A DNA stretch of 64,000 nt from Novosphingobium flavum. GTDB taxonomy: Bacteria > Pseudomonadota > Alphaproteobacteria > Sphingomonadales > Sphingomonadaceae. The notes below the pieces were generated by a model. It saw only the letters and a program-made list of their open reading frames with translations. It made no database searches and had not been told where the DNA came from. The stretch spans positions 44,922 through 108,921 of the forward strand of contig NZ_JACLAW010000014.1 in the NCBI RefSeq assembly GCF_014230315.1, written 5' to 3'. Shown piece by piece: positions 26,188 through 38,561 of the stretch (its first letter is position 1; the number at the start of each line of letters is the position of its first letter). The translations under genes and the position numbers were made by a program.

Positions 26188-26451
26188 GGCTGGCCGATAG
26201 TGGCGCCGGCGCGCGCTGTCCAGCCACGCGCGGCTAGAACGCCCATATTGCGCGGTTCAACGCGCGGGAAGGCCGGCTTGGCGCGGGAATGAGCGCATTT
26301 GCCGACAATTGCAGTTGCATTTGACGCAACTGCGGAGGTGGTATTCGCATTTGCAGCATTTGCTGCGGCGCAATATCTGCAGCCCTGCATACGCACTACG
26401 GCGTATCGACGAGGCCACGAGGCCCCGTCCGAGCACAACAGGAGCAAACCC
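26188..26451. promoter_or_regulatory. Leader region with repeated GCATTTGC motifs
   Basis: This 264-base gap upstream of a tiny ORF contains several GCATTTG copies between 26289 and 26362. An 8-bp inverted repeat GCAGTTGC/GCAACTGC lies near 26309-26331, with a short ATACGC/GCGTAT pair near 26390. It may be a structured leader; no known riboswitch class was recognised. Confidence 0.3.
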
Positions 26452-26535
26452 ATGCGCAGCATCGCACAATATGTGCTGCCGGCCATCGTCGCGGCTTCGG
26501 TCAGCGGCCTGACCTTCGCCGCCACGCTCATCTGA
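26452..26535 (+). CDS. Candidate 27-residue hydrophobic small protein
   Basis: The ATG at 26452 has CAGGAG eight bases upstream. The product is one hydrophobic helix (VLPAIVAASVSGLTFAATLI) after a short basic start, like single-helix membrane peptides. It is followed within 20 bases by a strong hairpin terminator, which supports a real short transcript. No homolog is known to me. Confidence 0.5.
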   Translation: MRSIAQYVLPAIVAASVSGLTFAATLI

Positions 26536-26550
26536 GCTGGCAGCAGCACG

Positions 26551-26597
26551 CTGAAAACGAAAGCGGCCGTCCCATCGGGGCGGCCGTTTCGCTTTTG
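26551..26597 (+). terminator. Intrinsic terminator after the 27-aa ORF
   Basis: CGGCCGTCCC and GGGGCGGCCG pair as a stem with a short loop, followed by TTTCGCTTTT. It lies just downstream of the tiny ORF stop. Confidence 0.7.
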
Positions 26598-26614
26598 GGG
26601 GTTGGCGCTTCGTT

Positions 26615-26700
26615 GTTGCGAGGAGGCGGGCCGAAGCAATCCGGGGGCCGGTGCGCAGCCGCACTGGATTGCTTCGTCGGCTTTGCCTCCTCGCAATGAC
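26615..26700. repeat. Long imperfect inverted repeat of widespread alphaproteobacterial type
   Basis: The left arm (26615-26645) and right arm (26664-26700) are imperfect reverse complements built on TTGCGAGGAGGC and GAAGCAATCC. This element is found in many copies in alphaproteobacterial genomes. A partial copy, CGCTCGCAATGACGAAGG, lies between two convergent genes at about 33628-33645. Confidence 0.65.
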
Positions 26701-26735
26701 GAGGGCGGGCGGGGTGCGGTGGCTGCGGCCGGAGC

Positions 26736-28859
26736 CTACAGCTCCAGCCGCGCGGTCAGGCGGATGTCGCGGCCGGTCAGCGGGGCATAGTCCTTGAGGT
26801 AGGACGCGTGGCGGCGGGCGACCACGTCGAACAGGTTGTTGCCCGAGAGGATGAACGACAGCGGGCGGTCCTCGCCCCACGGTTTCCAGCCGACTGACAG
26901 GCCAACCGTGGTGAAGCCGGGGGTCGGCGTTTCATTGGGGGCGACGCGGTTCTGGGCCGTGGTGCGCTCGACCTCGGCCGAGAGGTCCCACTTTTCCGAG
27001 GCCAGCCTGAGCGTGCCCTGGACCCTCAGCGGCGGGATGCGCGGGGCGGGGCCGTAGTTCAGGATCGTGGCGTGGACCCAGTCGGCCAGGGCCTCGGCGC
27101 CCAGCTTCCAGCCGCCGAAGCGGGCGAGCGTGGCATTTCCCTGGGCCTCGAAACCGTACCAGCGGGCGGTACCCTGACGGTTCTGGTAGACCGGCAGGCC
27201 GTCGATCACCGCACCGGTGCGATCATCGTAGATGAAGTTGTCGAACCAGGTGTGATAGGCCGAAAGCTCGACACCGAGATCGGCATCGCCGCCGCGCAGG
27301 ATCGCCTCGACGCTGGTCGCACGTTCGGGGACGAGGTTGGTGTCACCGATCTCGTAAGCCTCGGTTCCCGCATGCGGGCCATTGGCGAAAAGCTCCTCGG
27401 CCGCCGGGGCGCGTTCGGTGCGCGAGAGGTTGATCCCCAGCCGCCACAGCGGGGCGAGGGCATAGGAGGCCCCGAGCGAGCCGGACAGGGTGTTGAACAC
27501 CCGCTCGCCGCTGAAGAACTGCGGCTGGTCGCCGGCCGGGTTGGTGCTGAGCGCGGTGTGCTCGAAGCGGGCGCCGGCCTCGAGCTTCCACGGCCCGAGT
27601 TCGAGCTGCTGGACGGTGAACAAGCCGACCTGCCGGGTGGTATTCTTGGGCAGGAAGGCCTCGTCGCCGATCACGTTGAAGTCGCGGTTGACGAACTGGA
27701 CCCCGCTCGCGCCCTGCCAGTTACCGATCTTGGCCTGTTTGAGTTCCAGCCGGGCCTCGATCCCCTTGTCGAGGAAGGTCGTGCCGACTGAGCCGTCTTG
27801 CTCCAGCTCGGAATGGGCATAGTCGGCAAAGGCGGCGCGGAAGGTGATCGACTGGAGGAAGGGCGAGGCCGGGTCGATCTCGCTGCGCAGGTCCACCCGG
27901 TCTTGCCTGAGCTTGATCCGGGGGGCTTCCTGCTCTTCGCCAGGCAGGGTCGCAAAGCGGATCGGCACGCCGTAGAGGCTGTCGGTATGGGTGTAGGACA
28001 CCCCGATCATCCCGTTCGCGCCAATGTAGGACAGGCCGGAGCCGACGGTCCAGGTCCGCGCCGCGGTGTTGGGCAGGGTGCCGGAGACGGCGGCATTGCC
28101 GGCATAGTCGATGTCCGGATCGCCGGTTCCGGCGCGGGCCGTGGCGAGGGCCTGGGCCTGCAGCGCCGGGGTCAGCGCCGCGCCGCCGATCTTCATGTCG
28201 TCGGACTTGTCGTAGCTGGCATCGGCATGGAACACGAACTGCCCGGCGATCGGCACTTCGAGCGTCCCGCCGAGCGAGCGTTCGTTGGCGGCCGAGCCAT
28301 AAGTGGCCAGCGCGCCGATATGGTAGGCTTCCCGGGGAATGTCGGTCGGGATGCGCTTCTCGATCACGTTGACCACGCCGCCGATCGCCGAAGAGCCATA
28401 GAGCAGCGATTGCGGCCCGCGCAGCACCTCGATCCGCTGGGCCAGCAGCGGATTGACCACGGCGGCATGGTCGACCGAGGTGTTCGACACGTCGATCGCG
28501 CCGATCCCGTCGGACAGGACCTTGACCCGCTCGCCCTGCAATCCGCGCAGCACCGGGCGCGAGGCGGTCGGGCCGAACGAGGTGGCCGAGACGCCGGGGG
28601 TATTGGCGAGGGTCTCGCCGATCGAGGGGCGGATCGCCTGGTCAAGCCGGGCCGCTTGCAGGACGGCCACCCCCGAAAGCGCATCGAGCCGGTTGCCCTG
28701 CAGGGCGCCGGTCACCACGATCTCGGCCGGGGGGTGGTCGTGCGGATCGTCGGAAGGGGCCGGCGGTGCGTTCTGGTCGTCCGCCAGCGCTGGGCCGCCG
28801 CCGACGAGGAGGGCGACGGGGGCAAGGGCTGCGGCGCAGAGGAAGCGGAAACTGTTCAT
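26736..28859 (-). CDS. znuD: TonB-dependent outer-membrane receptor, ZnuD-like
   Basis: The 707-aa receptor has a signal peptide (ending PALA), a His/Asp-rich stretch DDPHDHPP and the TonB-box-like EIVVTG. The plug domain has GETLANTPGVSATSFGPTASRP and RIEVLRGPQSLLYGSSAIGGVVNV, and a 22-strand-type barrel ends in an aromatic/Leu terminus (LTARLEL). The plug resembles neisserial ZnuD, which imports zinc. A palindrome upstream may be a Zur site. The open frame continues far beyond the start, but only as antisense of gyrB. Confidence 0.85.
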   Translation of the reverse strand: MNSFRFLCAAALAPVALLVGGGPALADDQNAPPAPSDDPHDHPPAEIVVTGALQGNRLDALSGVAVLQAARLDQAIRPSIGETLANTPGVSATSFGPTASRPVLRGLQGERVKVLSDGIGAIDVSNTSVDHAAVVNPLLAQRIEVLRGPQSLLYGSSAIGGVVNVIEKRIPTDIPREAYHIGALATYGSAANERSLGGTLEVPIAGQFVFHADASYDKSDDMKIGGAALTPALQAQALATARAGTGDPDIDYAGNAAVSGTLPNTAARTWTVGSGLSYIGANGMIGVSYTHTDSLYGVPIRFATLPGEEQEAPRIKLRQDRVDLRSEIDPASPFLQSITFRAAFADYAHSELEQDGSVGTTFLDKGIEARLELKQAKIGNWQGASGVQFVNRDFNVIGDEAFLPKNTTRQVGLFTVQQLELGPWKLEAGARFEHTALSTNPAGDQPQFFSGERVFNTLSGSLGASYALAPLWRLGINLSRTERAPAAEELFANGPHAGTEAYEIGDTNLVPERATSVEAILRGGDADLGVELSAYHTWFDNFIYDDRTGAVIDGLPVYQNRQGTARWYGFEAQGNATLARFGGWKLGAEALADWVHATILNYGPAPRIPPLRVQGTLRLASEKWDLSAEVERTTAQNRVAPNETPTPGFTTVGLSVGWKPWGEDRPLSFILSGNNLFDVVARRHASYLKDYAPLTGRDIRLTARLEL

Positions 28860-28885
28860 GCCGCGGTGCTTAGCGCGGGGGCTTC

Positions 28886-28904
28886 TATGATACAATATCT
28901 CATA
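28886..28904 (-). promoter_or_regulatory. Candidate Zur-type operator upstream of the ZnuD-like receptor
   Basis: On the minus strand TATGAGATATTGTATCATA has inverted arms TATGA/TCATA and lies about 27 bases upstream of the receptor start, preceded by ATGT. It is AT-rich in a GC-rich genome and resembles alphaproteobacterial Zur boxes of the type ATGTTAT-n-ATAACAT, but the match is imperfect. Confidence 0.4.
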
Positions 28905-28910
28905 ACATGA

Positions 28911-31559
<2,649 letters not shown>

Positions 31560-31600
31560 GGTTTATCCGCGAAGTGGCTTGAAGCTTTAAAGCAAGGATA

Positions 31601-31620
31601 TGCAGGGGTTAATACCCCTG
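31601..31620. terminator. Hairpin downstream of gyrB
   Basis: GCAGGGG-TTAATA-CCCCTGC forms a seven-pair stem about 40 bases after the gyrB stop. There is no T-run, so it may be a weak or Rho-assisted terminator. The remaining gap up to 31818 holds another GC-rich hairpin (GGGGCC/GGCCCC near 31694-31710) and no gene. Confidence 0.45.
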
Positions 31621-31818
31621 CACCCTGTAACGTCGACGATACGCCGGGCGATGTTTCGCGCTGAGGCATCGCCGGGAGACGGCTTGGGGTCCGGGGCCCT
31701 TGGCCCCGGGTTCATTTCTGCCTTACTGACTTTATTGCCAATTACGTCATCCGGCGCCTTCACCTTGTAATCTGAGCGGGTTAGCTTGGGGCATCTCCAC
31801 TCTCCCACGCGAGATTCG

Positions 31819-33624
31819 ATGCCCGCCAGAACCCTGCGCCCCGCCGTGCTCTCGTTGTTCCTTGCCCTGTCCGCCTGCGCCGGCGCGCCCGGCCCGCAGG
31901 CTTCGGTCCCGCTCCGCACGGTGACTTTGGGCATCGCGGCCTTCAACGATTTCCATGGCAATCTCGAACCACCCAAGCAGGCGGCGCTGATCCCGGATGG
32001 CAAGGGCGGCACGCTGGCGGTCCCGGCGGGCGGGGCGGCTTACCTTGCCAGTGCGGTGGCGGCGGTGCGGGGCAAATATCCCAACCACCTGACCCTTTCG
32101 GCGGGCGACATGATGGGCTCCAGCCCGCTCGCCTCGGCCCTGTTTCTCGATGAACCCTCGGTCGAGATCATGAACCGCATCGGGGTGGACTTCAACGCGA
32201 TCGGCAATCACGAGTTCGACTACGGCGTGGCCGAACTGCTCAGGAAGCAGGGCGGCGGCTGCGCCAAGCTGACCGAGAAGGAGCCCTGCGCGCTCGAGAA
32301 GTTCCGCGGCGCGCAGTTCCCCTTCCTCGCCGCCAATACCTTCACCAAGGACGGCAAGACCCTGTTCCCGGCCACGGCCCTGCGGAGCTTCGCCAGCGGG
32401 GCGCAGCGGATCACGGTCGGCCTGATCGGCATGACGCTCAAGGGCACCAGCGACCTCGTCAACAGCAAGGTCAATGCCGAGGTTACCTTCAGGGACGAGG
32501 CCGAGACGGCCAATGGGCTGGTGAGCGAGCTGAAGGCCAAGGGCGCCGACGCGGTGATCCTCGTCATCCATGAAGGCGGCCGCACCACCGGCGAGCCCGA
32601 TCCCAATGGCTGCGATGCCTTGTCCGGCGGGATTCGCCCGATCCTCGACAAGCTCGATCCGCGGATCGACCTGATCATCTCCGGCCACACGCACTGGGCC
32701 TATGTCTGCGACTATGCGGCCTACAACCCGGGAAGGCCCTTCCTGCTGACCAGCGCCGGGGTCTGGGGCGAATATGTCACCGACATCGCGCTCGATTTCG
32801 ACCCGGCGGCGCACAAGGTCGTGGCCAGGCGGGCGAAGAACGTCGTCGTCCAGTCCGAGCCTTACGTCAGTCCGCTGCGCGAGGTGCCCGTCACCGACTT
32901 CGTCCCGCGCTACCAGCCCGATCCGGGCATTTCCGCCTATGTCGCCCGCTATGTCGAGGCGTCGAAGACCTACGTCCAGCGCAGGGTCGGCTGGCTGGCC
33001 GAGCCGCTGGAAAAGACCGAGGGCAATGCCTGGGGCACGGGCGGCCGCCTCGGCAACCTGATCGCCGATGCCCAGCTCGAGGCGACCAAGGCGGTGGGCG
33101 GACAGATCGCCTGCACCAATCCCTTCGGCATCCGCCGCTCGCTGCTGACCCAGCCCGACCACTCGGTCACTTACGGGGACCTCTACCTCGTCCAGCCGTT
33201 CAATTCCGAGCTGATCACCGTGACCATGACCGGCGCCGAACTGAAGGAAGCGATGGAGCAGCAGCTCGACGCCGACGCGCCCGAGCAATTGCTCGCCTGC
33301 TCGGCCGGGTTCCAGCAGACGATCGACCGCTCACGCCCCGTCGGCAGCCGCGTCGTTTCCATGACGCTGGACGGCAAGCCGATCGATGTGGCCGCCACTT
33401 ACCGCATTACGGTCAATTCCTACCTCGCCAACGGGGGGGACAGCTTCGCCGCCTTCGTCAAGGGGCGCGACCGCACGGTGGGCGTGACCGACATCCAGTC
33501 GCTCGAGGCCTATCTCAAGCCGAGCAACCCGATGCGCAATGCCGCCCGCGACGTGCGCGTGACCGACCTCAGGCCCGATCTCAAGACGAACAACCTCAAG
33601 GCGCCGCCGGGTATCACTTACTGA
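31819..33624 (+). CDS. 5'-nucleotidase / bifunctional metallophosphatase lipoprotein
   Basis: The 601-aa protein starts with a lipoprotein signal; the lipobox LSAC puts the lipidated cysteine at residue 20. The metallophosphatase domain has FNDFHGNLEPP, GNHEFDYG and SGHTHWAY, which bind two metals. The C-terminal 5'-nucleotidase domain with TNPFGIRRSL and YLANGGDSFAAF binds the nucleotide, as in UshA. It probably hydrolyses nucleotides in the periplasm or outer membrane for phosphate and nucleoside recovery. Confidence 0.9.
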   Translation: MPARTLRPAVLSLFLALSACAGAPGPQASVPLRTVTLGIAAFNDFHGNLEPPKQAALIPDGKGGTLAVPAGGAAYLASAVAAVRGKYPNHLTLSAGDMMGSSPLASALFLDEPSVEIMNRIGVDFNAIGNHEFDYGVAELLRKQGGGCAKLTEKEPCALEKFRGAQFPFLAANTFTKDGKTLFPATALRSFASGAQRITVGLIGMTLKGTSDLVNSKVNAEVTFRDEAETANGLVSELKAKGADAVILVIHEGGRTTGEPDPNGCDALSGGIRPILDKLDPRIDLIISGHTHWAYVCDYAAYNPGRPFLLTSAGVWGEYVTDIALDFDPAAHKVVARRAKNVVVQSEPYVSPLREVPVTDFVPRYQPDPGISAYVARYVEASKTYVQRRVGWLAEPLEKTEGNAWGTGGRLGNLIADAQLEATKAVGGQIACTNPFGIRRSLLTQPDHSVTYGDLYLVQPFNSELITVTMTGAELKEAMEQQLDADAPEQLLACSAGFQQTIDRSRPVGSRVVSMTLDGKPIDVAATYRITVNSYLANGGDSFAAFVKGRDRTVGVTDIQSLEAYLKPSNPMRNAARDVRVTDLRPDLKTNNLKAPPGITY

Positions 33625-33645
33625 CCCGCTCGCAATGACGAAGGG

Positions 33646-34749
33646 TTATTCGACTTCAACACCCGGCGCGGGGCCGGCGAAGGCTTCGCCGTCGGGCCAG
33701 TCCTTGCCGGCGAGGCCCATGACCTTGAACAGCTCGCCCATCTGGTCAGGCGCGACGAGGCGCTCCTTGGCGACCCACAGGGCCGTGGCATGCTGGGGGG
33801 CCATCTGGCCGAGCGCACGGGCGCGGGCGTCGGCGCCTAGCGCCTTCAGCCACTTGCCTTGCCCGATCGTGCCGAGCCAGCGCGCGCCGCAATCCTCGGC
33901 AATGGCGCGCATCGTCGCGAAGTCGACCAGCGAGGAGAGGTCGGCCTCGCCCGGCGCCTCGAACGGGTCGACCTTTTCGTGCGCGCGCACGGCCTGCAGG
34001 GTCGAGCCGTTCTGGACCTCGGTATAGCCATAGTCGATGAACAGGGCGGTGCCGCCCTGTTCGGCGAGGCGGCGGGCGGTTTCCTGCATCACCGCGGCGG
34101 CGCCGGGGCAGGTCTCGATGATCGTGCCGACCGGGGCCTCGCGGCGCCATTCGGGCACGGCGGCATCCATCGGCAGGTTTCCGGCCACGGGCAGGAAGCG
34201 GTCCTGGTAATAGCCGACCATCCGCTCGCGCCAGCCGGTTTCCATGCGCACCAGCTGGCGCACGGGCAGGGCGTCGAGAAACTCGTTGGCGACGAGCAGG
34301 ATCGCCCCTTGCGTCGGCACGGTCGAGAGATCGTCGTGCCAGGTCGCGTCGGGCACCGAGGCGAGCTGGAGATCCTTGAGCGCCAGCGAGGTCTCGACGA
34401 AGTGGACCTTGGGCAGGAGGTCGAAGCGCTTCATCGTGCGCAGGGCATCGCGTGCGAGGGTGCCGCGGCCGGGGCCAAGCTCGACGTAGTGGACCGGTTC
34501 GGGCCGCCCGGCACGAATCCAGATGTCGGTCAGCCACAGACCGATCAGCTCGCCGAAGATCTGGCTGATCTCGGGCGCGGTGATGAAGTCGCCGGCATGG
34601 CCGAGGGGGTCGCGGCTGGTGTAGTAGCGGGCATTGGCCTCGCCCATGTATTGCAGCAGGCTGATCGGGCCGTGATTATGGATCAGGCGGGCGTAGGACT
34701 GGGTCAGGCTCGCCGGTTCCGCCAGTTGCTTGCGCTTGCCGAAGCTCAC
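33646..34749 (-). CDS. MidA/NDUFAF7-type SAM-dependent methyltransferase
   Basis: This 367-aa protein (formerly DUF185) has ISLLQYMGEANARYYTSRDP at the N-terminus, the SAM motif VELGPGRGTLARD, and LLVANEFLDALPVRQ. Mitochondrial NDUFAF7 methylates an arginine of complex I NDUFS2; the bacterial role is inferred. The GTG start at 34749 follows AGAGGGG. It is read together with lgt, 13 bases downstream of the lgt stop. Confidence 0.88.
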   Translation of the reverse strand: MSFGKRKQLAEPASLTQSYARLIHNHGPISLLQYMGEANARYYTSRDPLGHAGDFITAPEISQIFGELIGLWLTDIWIRAGRPEPVHYVELGPGRGTLARDALRTMKRFDLLPKVHFVETSLALKDLQLASVPDATWHDDLSTVPTQGAILLVANEFLDALPVRQLVRMETGWRERMVGYYQDRFLPVAGNLPMDAAVPEWRREAPVGTIIETCPGAAAVMQETARRLAEQGGTALFIDYGYTEVQNGSTLQAVRAHEKVDPFEAPGEADLSSLVDFATMRAIAEDCGARWLGTIGQGKWLKALGADARARALGQMAPQHATALWVAKERLVAPDQMGELFKVMGLAGKDWPDGEAFAGPAPGVEVE

Positions 34750-34762
34750 GGGGCGCCCCTCT

Positions 34763-35626
34763 TCAGGCCGGGGCCGCGCTGCCGCTGCCCAGCGGCTTGC
34801 GCACCAGCGCCATCACGATCAGGCCAAGGCCGAGCGCGATCATCGGCACGGTCAGCCACTGGCCCATCGACATGCCCGTGGTCCGCGCGAATTCCTCCAG
34901 CTGGGCGTCGGGCTCGCGGAAGAATTCGACCGTGAAACGCGCCATGCCGTAGCCCATGACGAAAACCCCGGTGAGCAGCCCGGTGCGGAAACGGGCGCGG
35001 GTCTTCCAGAACAGCAGCATCATCACGATCAGCAGGGCTAGCCCTTCGAGCCCGGCCTCGTACAGCTGGCTGGGGTGGCGGGGCAGCGGCCCGCCATCGG
35101 GAAAGACCATGGCCCAGGGCACATTGCCGATCGCCACCCGGCCCCACAGCTCGCCGTTGACGAAGTTGGCCAGCCGCCCGAAGAACAGGCCGAAGGGCAC
35201 GGCCACGGCGACATAGTCACAGACGCGCAGGAAATTGAGCCCGCCGCGCCAGGCCACCCAGGCCATGGCGAGGGTGCAGCCGATCAGCCCGCCGTGGAAG
35301 CTCATGCCGCCTTCCCACAGCTTCACCAGTTCGGCCGGATCGGCCCAGAGGTGCGGGGCATAGAACGTGGCATAGCCCAGCCGCCCGCCCAGGATCACGC
35401 CCAGCGTGCAGTAGAAGAACAGGTCGTCGGCATGGTTCTGGGCCATCGGTGCGCCGGGCAGCTTCAGCGTCTTCGAGACGTGCCAGTAGGCCAGGACGAT
35501 CCCGGCGAGATAGGCCAGGCTATACCAGCGCAGGGTGAAGAAGCCGAGGTCGATCCCCCGGGTCAGGCCGAGGTCGAGCCAGTGGATCGGCGGGTGAGCG
35601 GCGGCGGCCGCAAGGAGCGTGAGCAC
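34763..35626 (-). CDS. lgt: Prolipoprotein diacylglyceryl transferase
   Basis: Lgt attaches diacylglycerol to the lipobox cysteine of prolipoproteins in the inner membrane. The 287-aa protein has about seven membrane helices, ILGGRLGY, HGGLIG and the signature GRLANFVNGELWGR. A GTG at 35626 is the likely start, giving normal length, with AGGA about 12 bases upstream. The upstream in-frame extension is antisense of glnD. Confidence 0.93.
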   Translation of the reverse strand: MLTLLAAAAAHPPIHWLDLGLTRGIDLGFFTLRWYSLAYLAGIVLAYWHVSKTLKLPGAPMAQNHADDLFFYCTLGVILGGRLGYATFYAPHLWADPAELVKLWEGGMSFHGGLIGCTLAMAWVAWRGGLNFLRVCDYVAVAVPFGLFFGRLANFVNGELWGRVAIGNVPWAMVFPDGGPLPRHPSQLYEAGLEGLALLIVMMLLFWKTRARFRTGLLTGVFVMGYGMARFTVEFFREPDAQLEEFARTTGMSMGQWLTVPMIALGLGLIVMALVRKPLGSGSAAPA

Positions 35627-35810
35627 CGGAAGTGAGGTCCTGCGTGTAATGGATGGCTTCAGCCTTGGCCGCTTCTGGCACAGGGCGGGCCCGGATGGAA
35701 CCGCAATGCGCGGTGCGGATTGTGGGTTCCGGTCCCCGAAGGGATGCTTGGCAGGCGCGGCAAAGCTGCTAGCGTAGGTCCGCTCCCATACTGCCCCGGA
35801 AATCAAGCCC

Positions 35811-38561
35811 TTGTCGTCCACTCGCATTGCCAACCAGCGCGCCATCATCGAGCGGCGCGGAATCGCTGCTGCCATCGCGGACGCGGTTGCCGAACACGGG
35901 GCGGAAAAGGCGCGCCCCCAGGTCGTCGCCCTGCTGCGCAATGCGCTTCATGCCGGGCGGGCGGTGATCGCGGCCCGCCTGTCCGAGCGGCCTTCCGCCG
36001 GGCAGGAGAGCGCCGCGGCCCAGGCCTTCCTTGTCGACCAGCTGGTCCGCCTGATTCATGACCACGTGGTGAGCGAGGTCTATCCCGCCGCCAATCGCTC
36101 CACCGGGGAGCGGATCACGATCCTGGCCGTGGGTGGCTATGGCCGCGGTGAAATGGCGCCGCATTCGGATGTCGACATCGCCTTCGTCACCCCGATCAAG
36201 CAGACCGCGTGGTGCGAGCAGGTGATCGAGGCCATGCTCTATTTCCTGTGGGATCTCGGGCTCAAGGTCGGCCATTCCAGTCGCTCGCTCGACGAGACGG
36301 TGCGCATGGCCCGCTCCGACCTTACCATCCGCACAGCCCAGCTCGAAGGGCGCTACGTCTGGGGTGATCAGCAGCTTTACGACGAGTGCGCCCGCCGCTT
36401 CTGGGCCGAGGTGGTGCAGGGGACCGAGCGCCAGTTCGTGGCCGAGAAGCTGGCCGAGCGGACCGATCGCCACAAGCGGCTGGGAGACAGCCGCTACGTG
36501 GTCGAGCCGAACGTGAAGGAGGGCAAGGGCGGCCTGCGCGACCTGCACACGCTCTACTGGATCGGCAAGTACATCCACAAGGTGCGCGATCCCTCCGAGC
36601 TGGTCGACGTCGGCCTGCTTACCCCCAGCGAATACCGCGCCTTCCGCCGCGCCGAGAACTTCTTCTGGGCGGTGCGCTGCCACCTCCACACCATCACCCG
36701 CCGCGCCGAGGACCGGCTCACCTTCGACCTTCAGCGCGAGGTGGCGGCGCGGATGCAGTTTTCCGACCGGCCGGGCAAGAGCGCGGTCGAGCGGTTCATG
36801 CAGTACTTCTTCCTGCAGGCGAAGCGCGTCGGCCACCTCACCGGGGTGTTCCTCGCGCAGCTTGACGAGCAGTTCGCCAAGAAGCAGCCGCGCGGGCTGC
36901 TGGCCGGTTTCCGCAGCCGGCCGCGGATCGTGCGCGGCTACAAGGTGTTCGGCGGCCGGGTCAACGTGCCGACCGATGACTGGTTCACCCAGGACCCGGT
37001 GCGGCTGATCGAGATCTTCGCCCTGGCCGACCAGGAACGGCTCGAGATCCATCCCGAGGCGATGCGCCTTGCCGCCCGCGACGCCCGCCTGATCGACGGC
37101 GAAGTGCGCAAGTCGGCCCGCGCCAATGCCCTGTTTCTCGAGATCCTGACCAGCCGCAACGATCCCGAGACCACCCTGCGCTGGTTCAACGAGGCGGGCG
37201 TGTTCGGCCGTTTCATGCCCGATTTCGGGCGGGTCAACGCGCAGATGCAGTTCGACATGTATCACCACTATACGGTGGACGAGCATACCATCCGCGCGAT
37301 CGGCCTGCTCTCGCGCATCGAGAAGGGCGAACTGGCGGTCGATCATCCGCTGGCGACCCAGATCATCCACCAGGTCAATTCGCGCCGGGCGCTCTATGCC
37401 TCGGTGCTGTTCCACGACATCGCCAAGGGCCGCAAGGGCGACCACTCGGTGCTGGGCGCCGAACTGGCGCTGCGGGTCTGCCCGCGGCTCGGGCTCGATC
37501 CGGCGGAGACCGAGCTGGTTTCCTGGCTGGTGCGCTATCACCTGCTGCTCAGCGCCACGGCCTTCAAGCGCGACCTGGCCGACTGGAAGACGATCCAGGA
37601 CCTGGTCGAGGTGGTCCAGTCGGTCGAGCGGCTGCGCACTCTCGCGCTGCTCACCATCGTCGATATCCGCGCCGTCGGCCCCGGGGTGTGGAATTCGTGG
37701 AAGCGCCAGCTGATCGGCGAGCTTTATGCCGCGGCGGAAGAGCGCCTGCGGCTGGGCCATGCCGAGCATCACCGCTCGCAGCGGGTCGCCCTCAAGAAGC
37801 GGGCCGTGGCCGCGCGGCTGGGCGCACGGGCGGGCTTGGTCGAAACCGTCGGCAGCCAGCTCGGCGATGCCTACTGGATCGCCGAGCCGGACGACATCAT
37901 CGCGCTCAACCTCGCCCAGCTGGAGGCGGCCAAGGGCCAGCCGCTTGATGTTGCGACCACCTATTACGCCGCGCGCGGGGCCAGCCTCGTCACCGTGATC
38001 GCGGCCGACCATCCGGGCCTGTTCTACCGCATCGCCGGGGGCATCCACCTTGCGGGCGGCAATATCATCGATGCCCGCATCCACACCGCGCGCAGCGGCG
38101 TGGCGGTCGACAACTTCCTCGTGCAGGACCCGCTCGGGCGCCCGTTCAGCGAGGAGACCCAGCTCGCCCGGCTCAAGACCGGGATCGCCGATGCCCTCGC
38201 CAACCGGGTCAAGCTGGTGCCCCAGCTTGCCGCCCGCCCGCTCGCCCGGCCCCGTGCCGAGGCCTTTGCCGTTGCCCCCCGGGTGGAGTTCGACAACAAG
38301 GCCTCGAACCGCTTCACCGTGGTCGAGATCAATGCGCGCGACCGGCCGGCCCTGCTCAACCGCCTCGCCCGTGCCCTGTTCGAGGCGCGGCTGATCGTCC
38401 ATTCCGCCCATATCGCCACTTACGGCGAACGCGCGGCCGATACCTTCTACGTGACCGACCTGCTGGGCGAGAAGATCGACCAGCCCGCCCGCCTCAAGCA
38501 GGTCGAGCGCAAGCTGCTGGAGGCCGCCGCCGAGGGCAAGGTCGAGGTCGAGCTAGCGTAG
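35811..38561 (+). CDS. glnD: [Protein-PII] uridylyltransferase / UMP-removing enzyme
   Basis: GlnD senses glutamine and adds or removes UMP on PII proteins, setting nitrogen regulation. The 916-aa protein has the nucleotidyltransferase motif GGYGRGEMAPHSDVDI near residue 107 and VVEPNVKEGKGGLRDL. The HD domain (LFHDIAKGRKGDHS) follows, and two C-terminal ACT domains end the protein. The start is a TTG at 35811. The divergent lgt starts 185 bases away. Confidence 0.95.
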   Translation: MSSTRIANQRAIIERRGIAAAIADAVAEHGAEKARPQVVALLRNALHAGRAVIAARLSERPSAGQESAAAQAFLVDQLVRLIHDHVVSEVYPAANRSTGERITILAVGGYGRGEMAPHSDVDIAFVTPIKQTAWCEQVIEAMLYFLWDLGLKVGHSSRSLDETVRMARSDLTIRTAQLEGRYVWGDQQLYDECARRFWAEVVQGTERQFVAEKLAERTDRHKRLGDSRYVVEPNVKEGKGGLRDLHTLYWIGKYIHKVRDPSELVDVGLLTPSEYRAFRRAENFFWAVRCHLHTITRRAEDRLTFDLQREVAARMQFSDRPGKSAVERFMQYFFLQAKRVGHLTGVFLAQLDEQFAKKQPRGLLAGFRSRPRIVRGYKVFGGRVNVPTDDWFTQDPVRLIEIFALADQERLEIHPEAMRLAARDARLIDGEVRKSARANALFLEILTSRNDPETTLRWFNEAGVFGRFMPDFGRVNAQMQFDMYHHYTVDEHTIRAIGLLSRIEKGELAVDHPLATQIIHQVNSRRALYASVLFHDIAKGRKGDHSVLGAELALRVCPRLGLDPAETELVSWLVRYHLLLSATAFKRDLADWKTIQDLVEVVQSVERLRTLALLTIVDIRAVGPGVWNSWKRQLIGELYAAAEERLRLGHAEHHRSQRVALKKRAVAARLGARAGLVETVGSQLGDAYWIAEPDDIIALNLAQLEAAKGQPLDVATTYYAARGASLVTVIAADHPGLFYRIAGGIHLAGGNIIDARIHTARSGVAVDNFLVQDPLGRPFSEETQLARLKTGIADALANRVKLVPQLAARPLARPRAEAFAVAPRVEFDNKASNRFTVVEINARDRPALLNRLARALFEARLIVHSAHIATYGERAADTFYVTDLLGEKIDQPARLKQVERKLLEAAAEGKVEVELA

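Noticed and set aside
35769..38411. An 880-codon minus-strand frame opposite glnD
   Set aside because: It mirrors the GlnD coding frame and has no recognisable domain; glnD is strongly supported.
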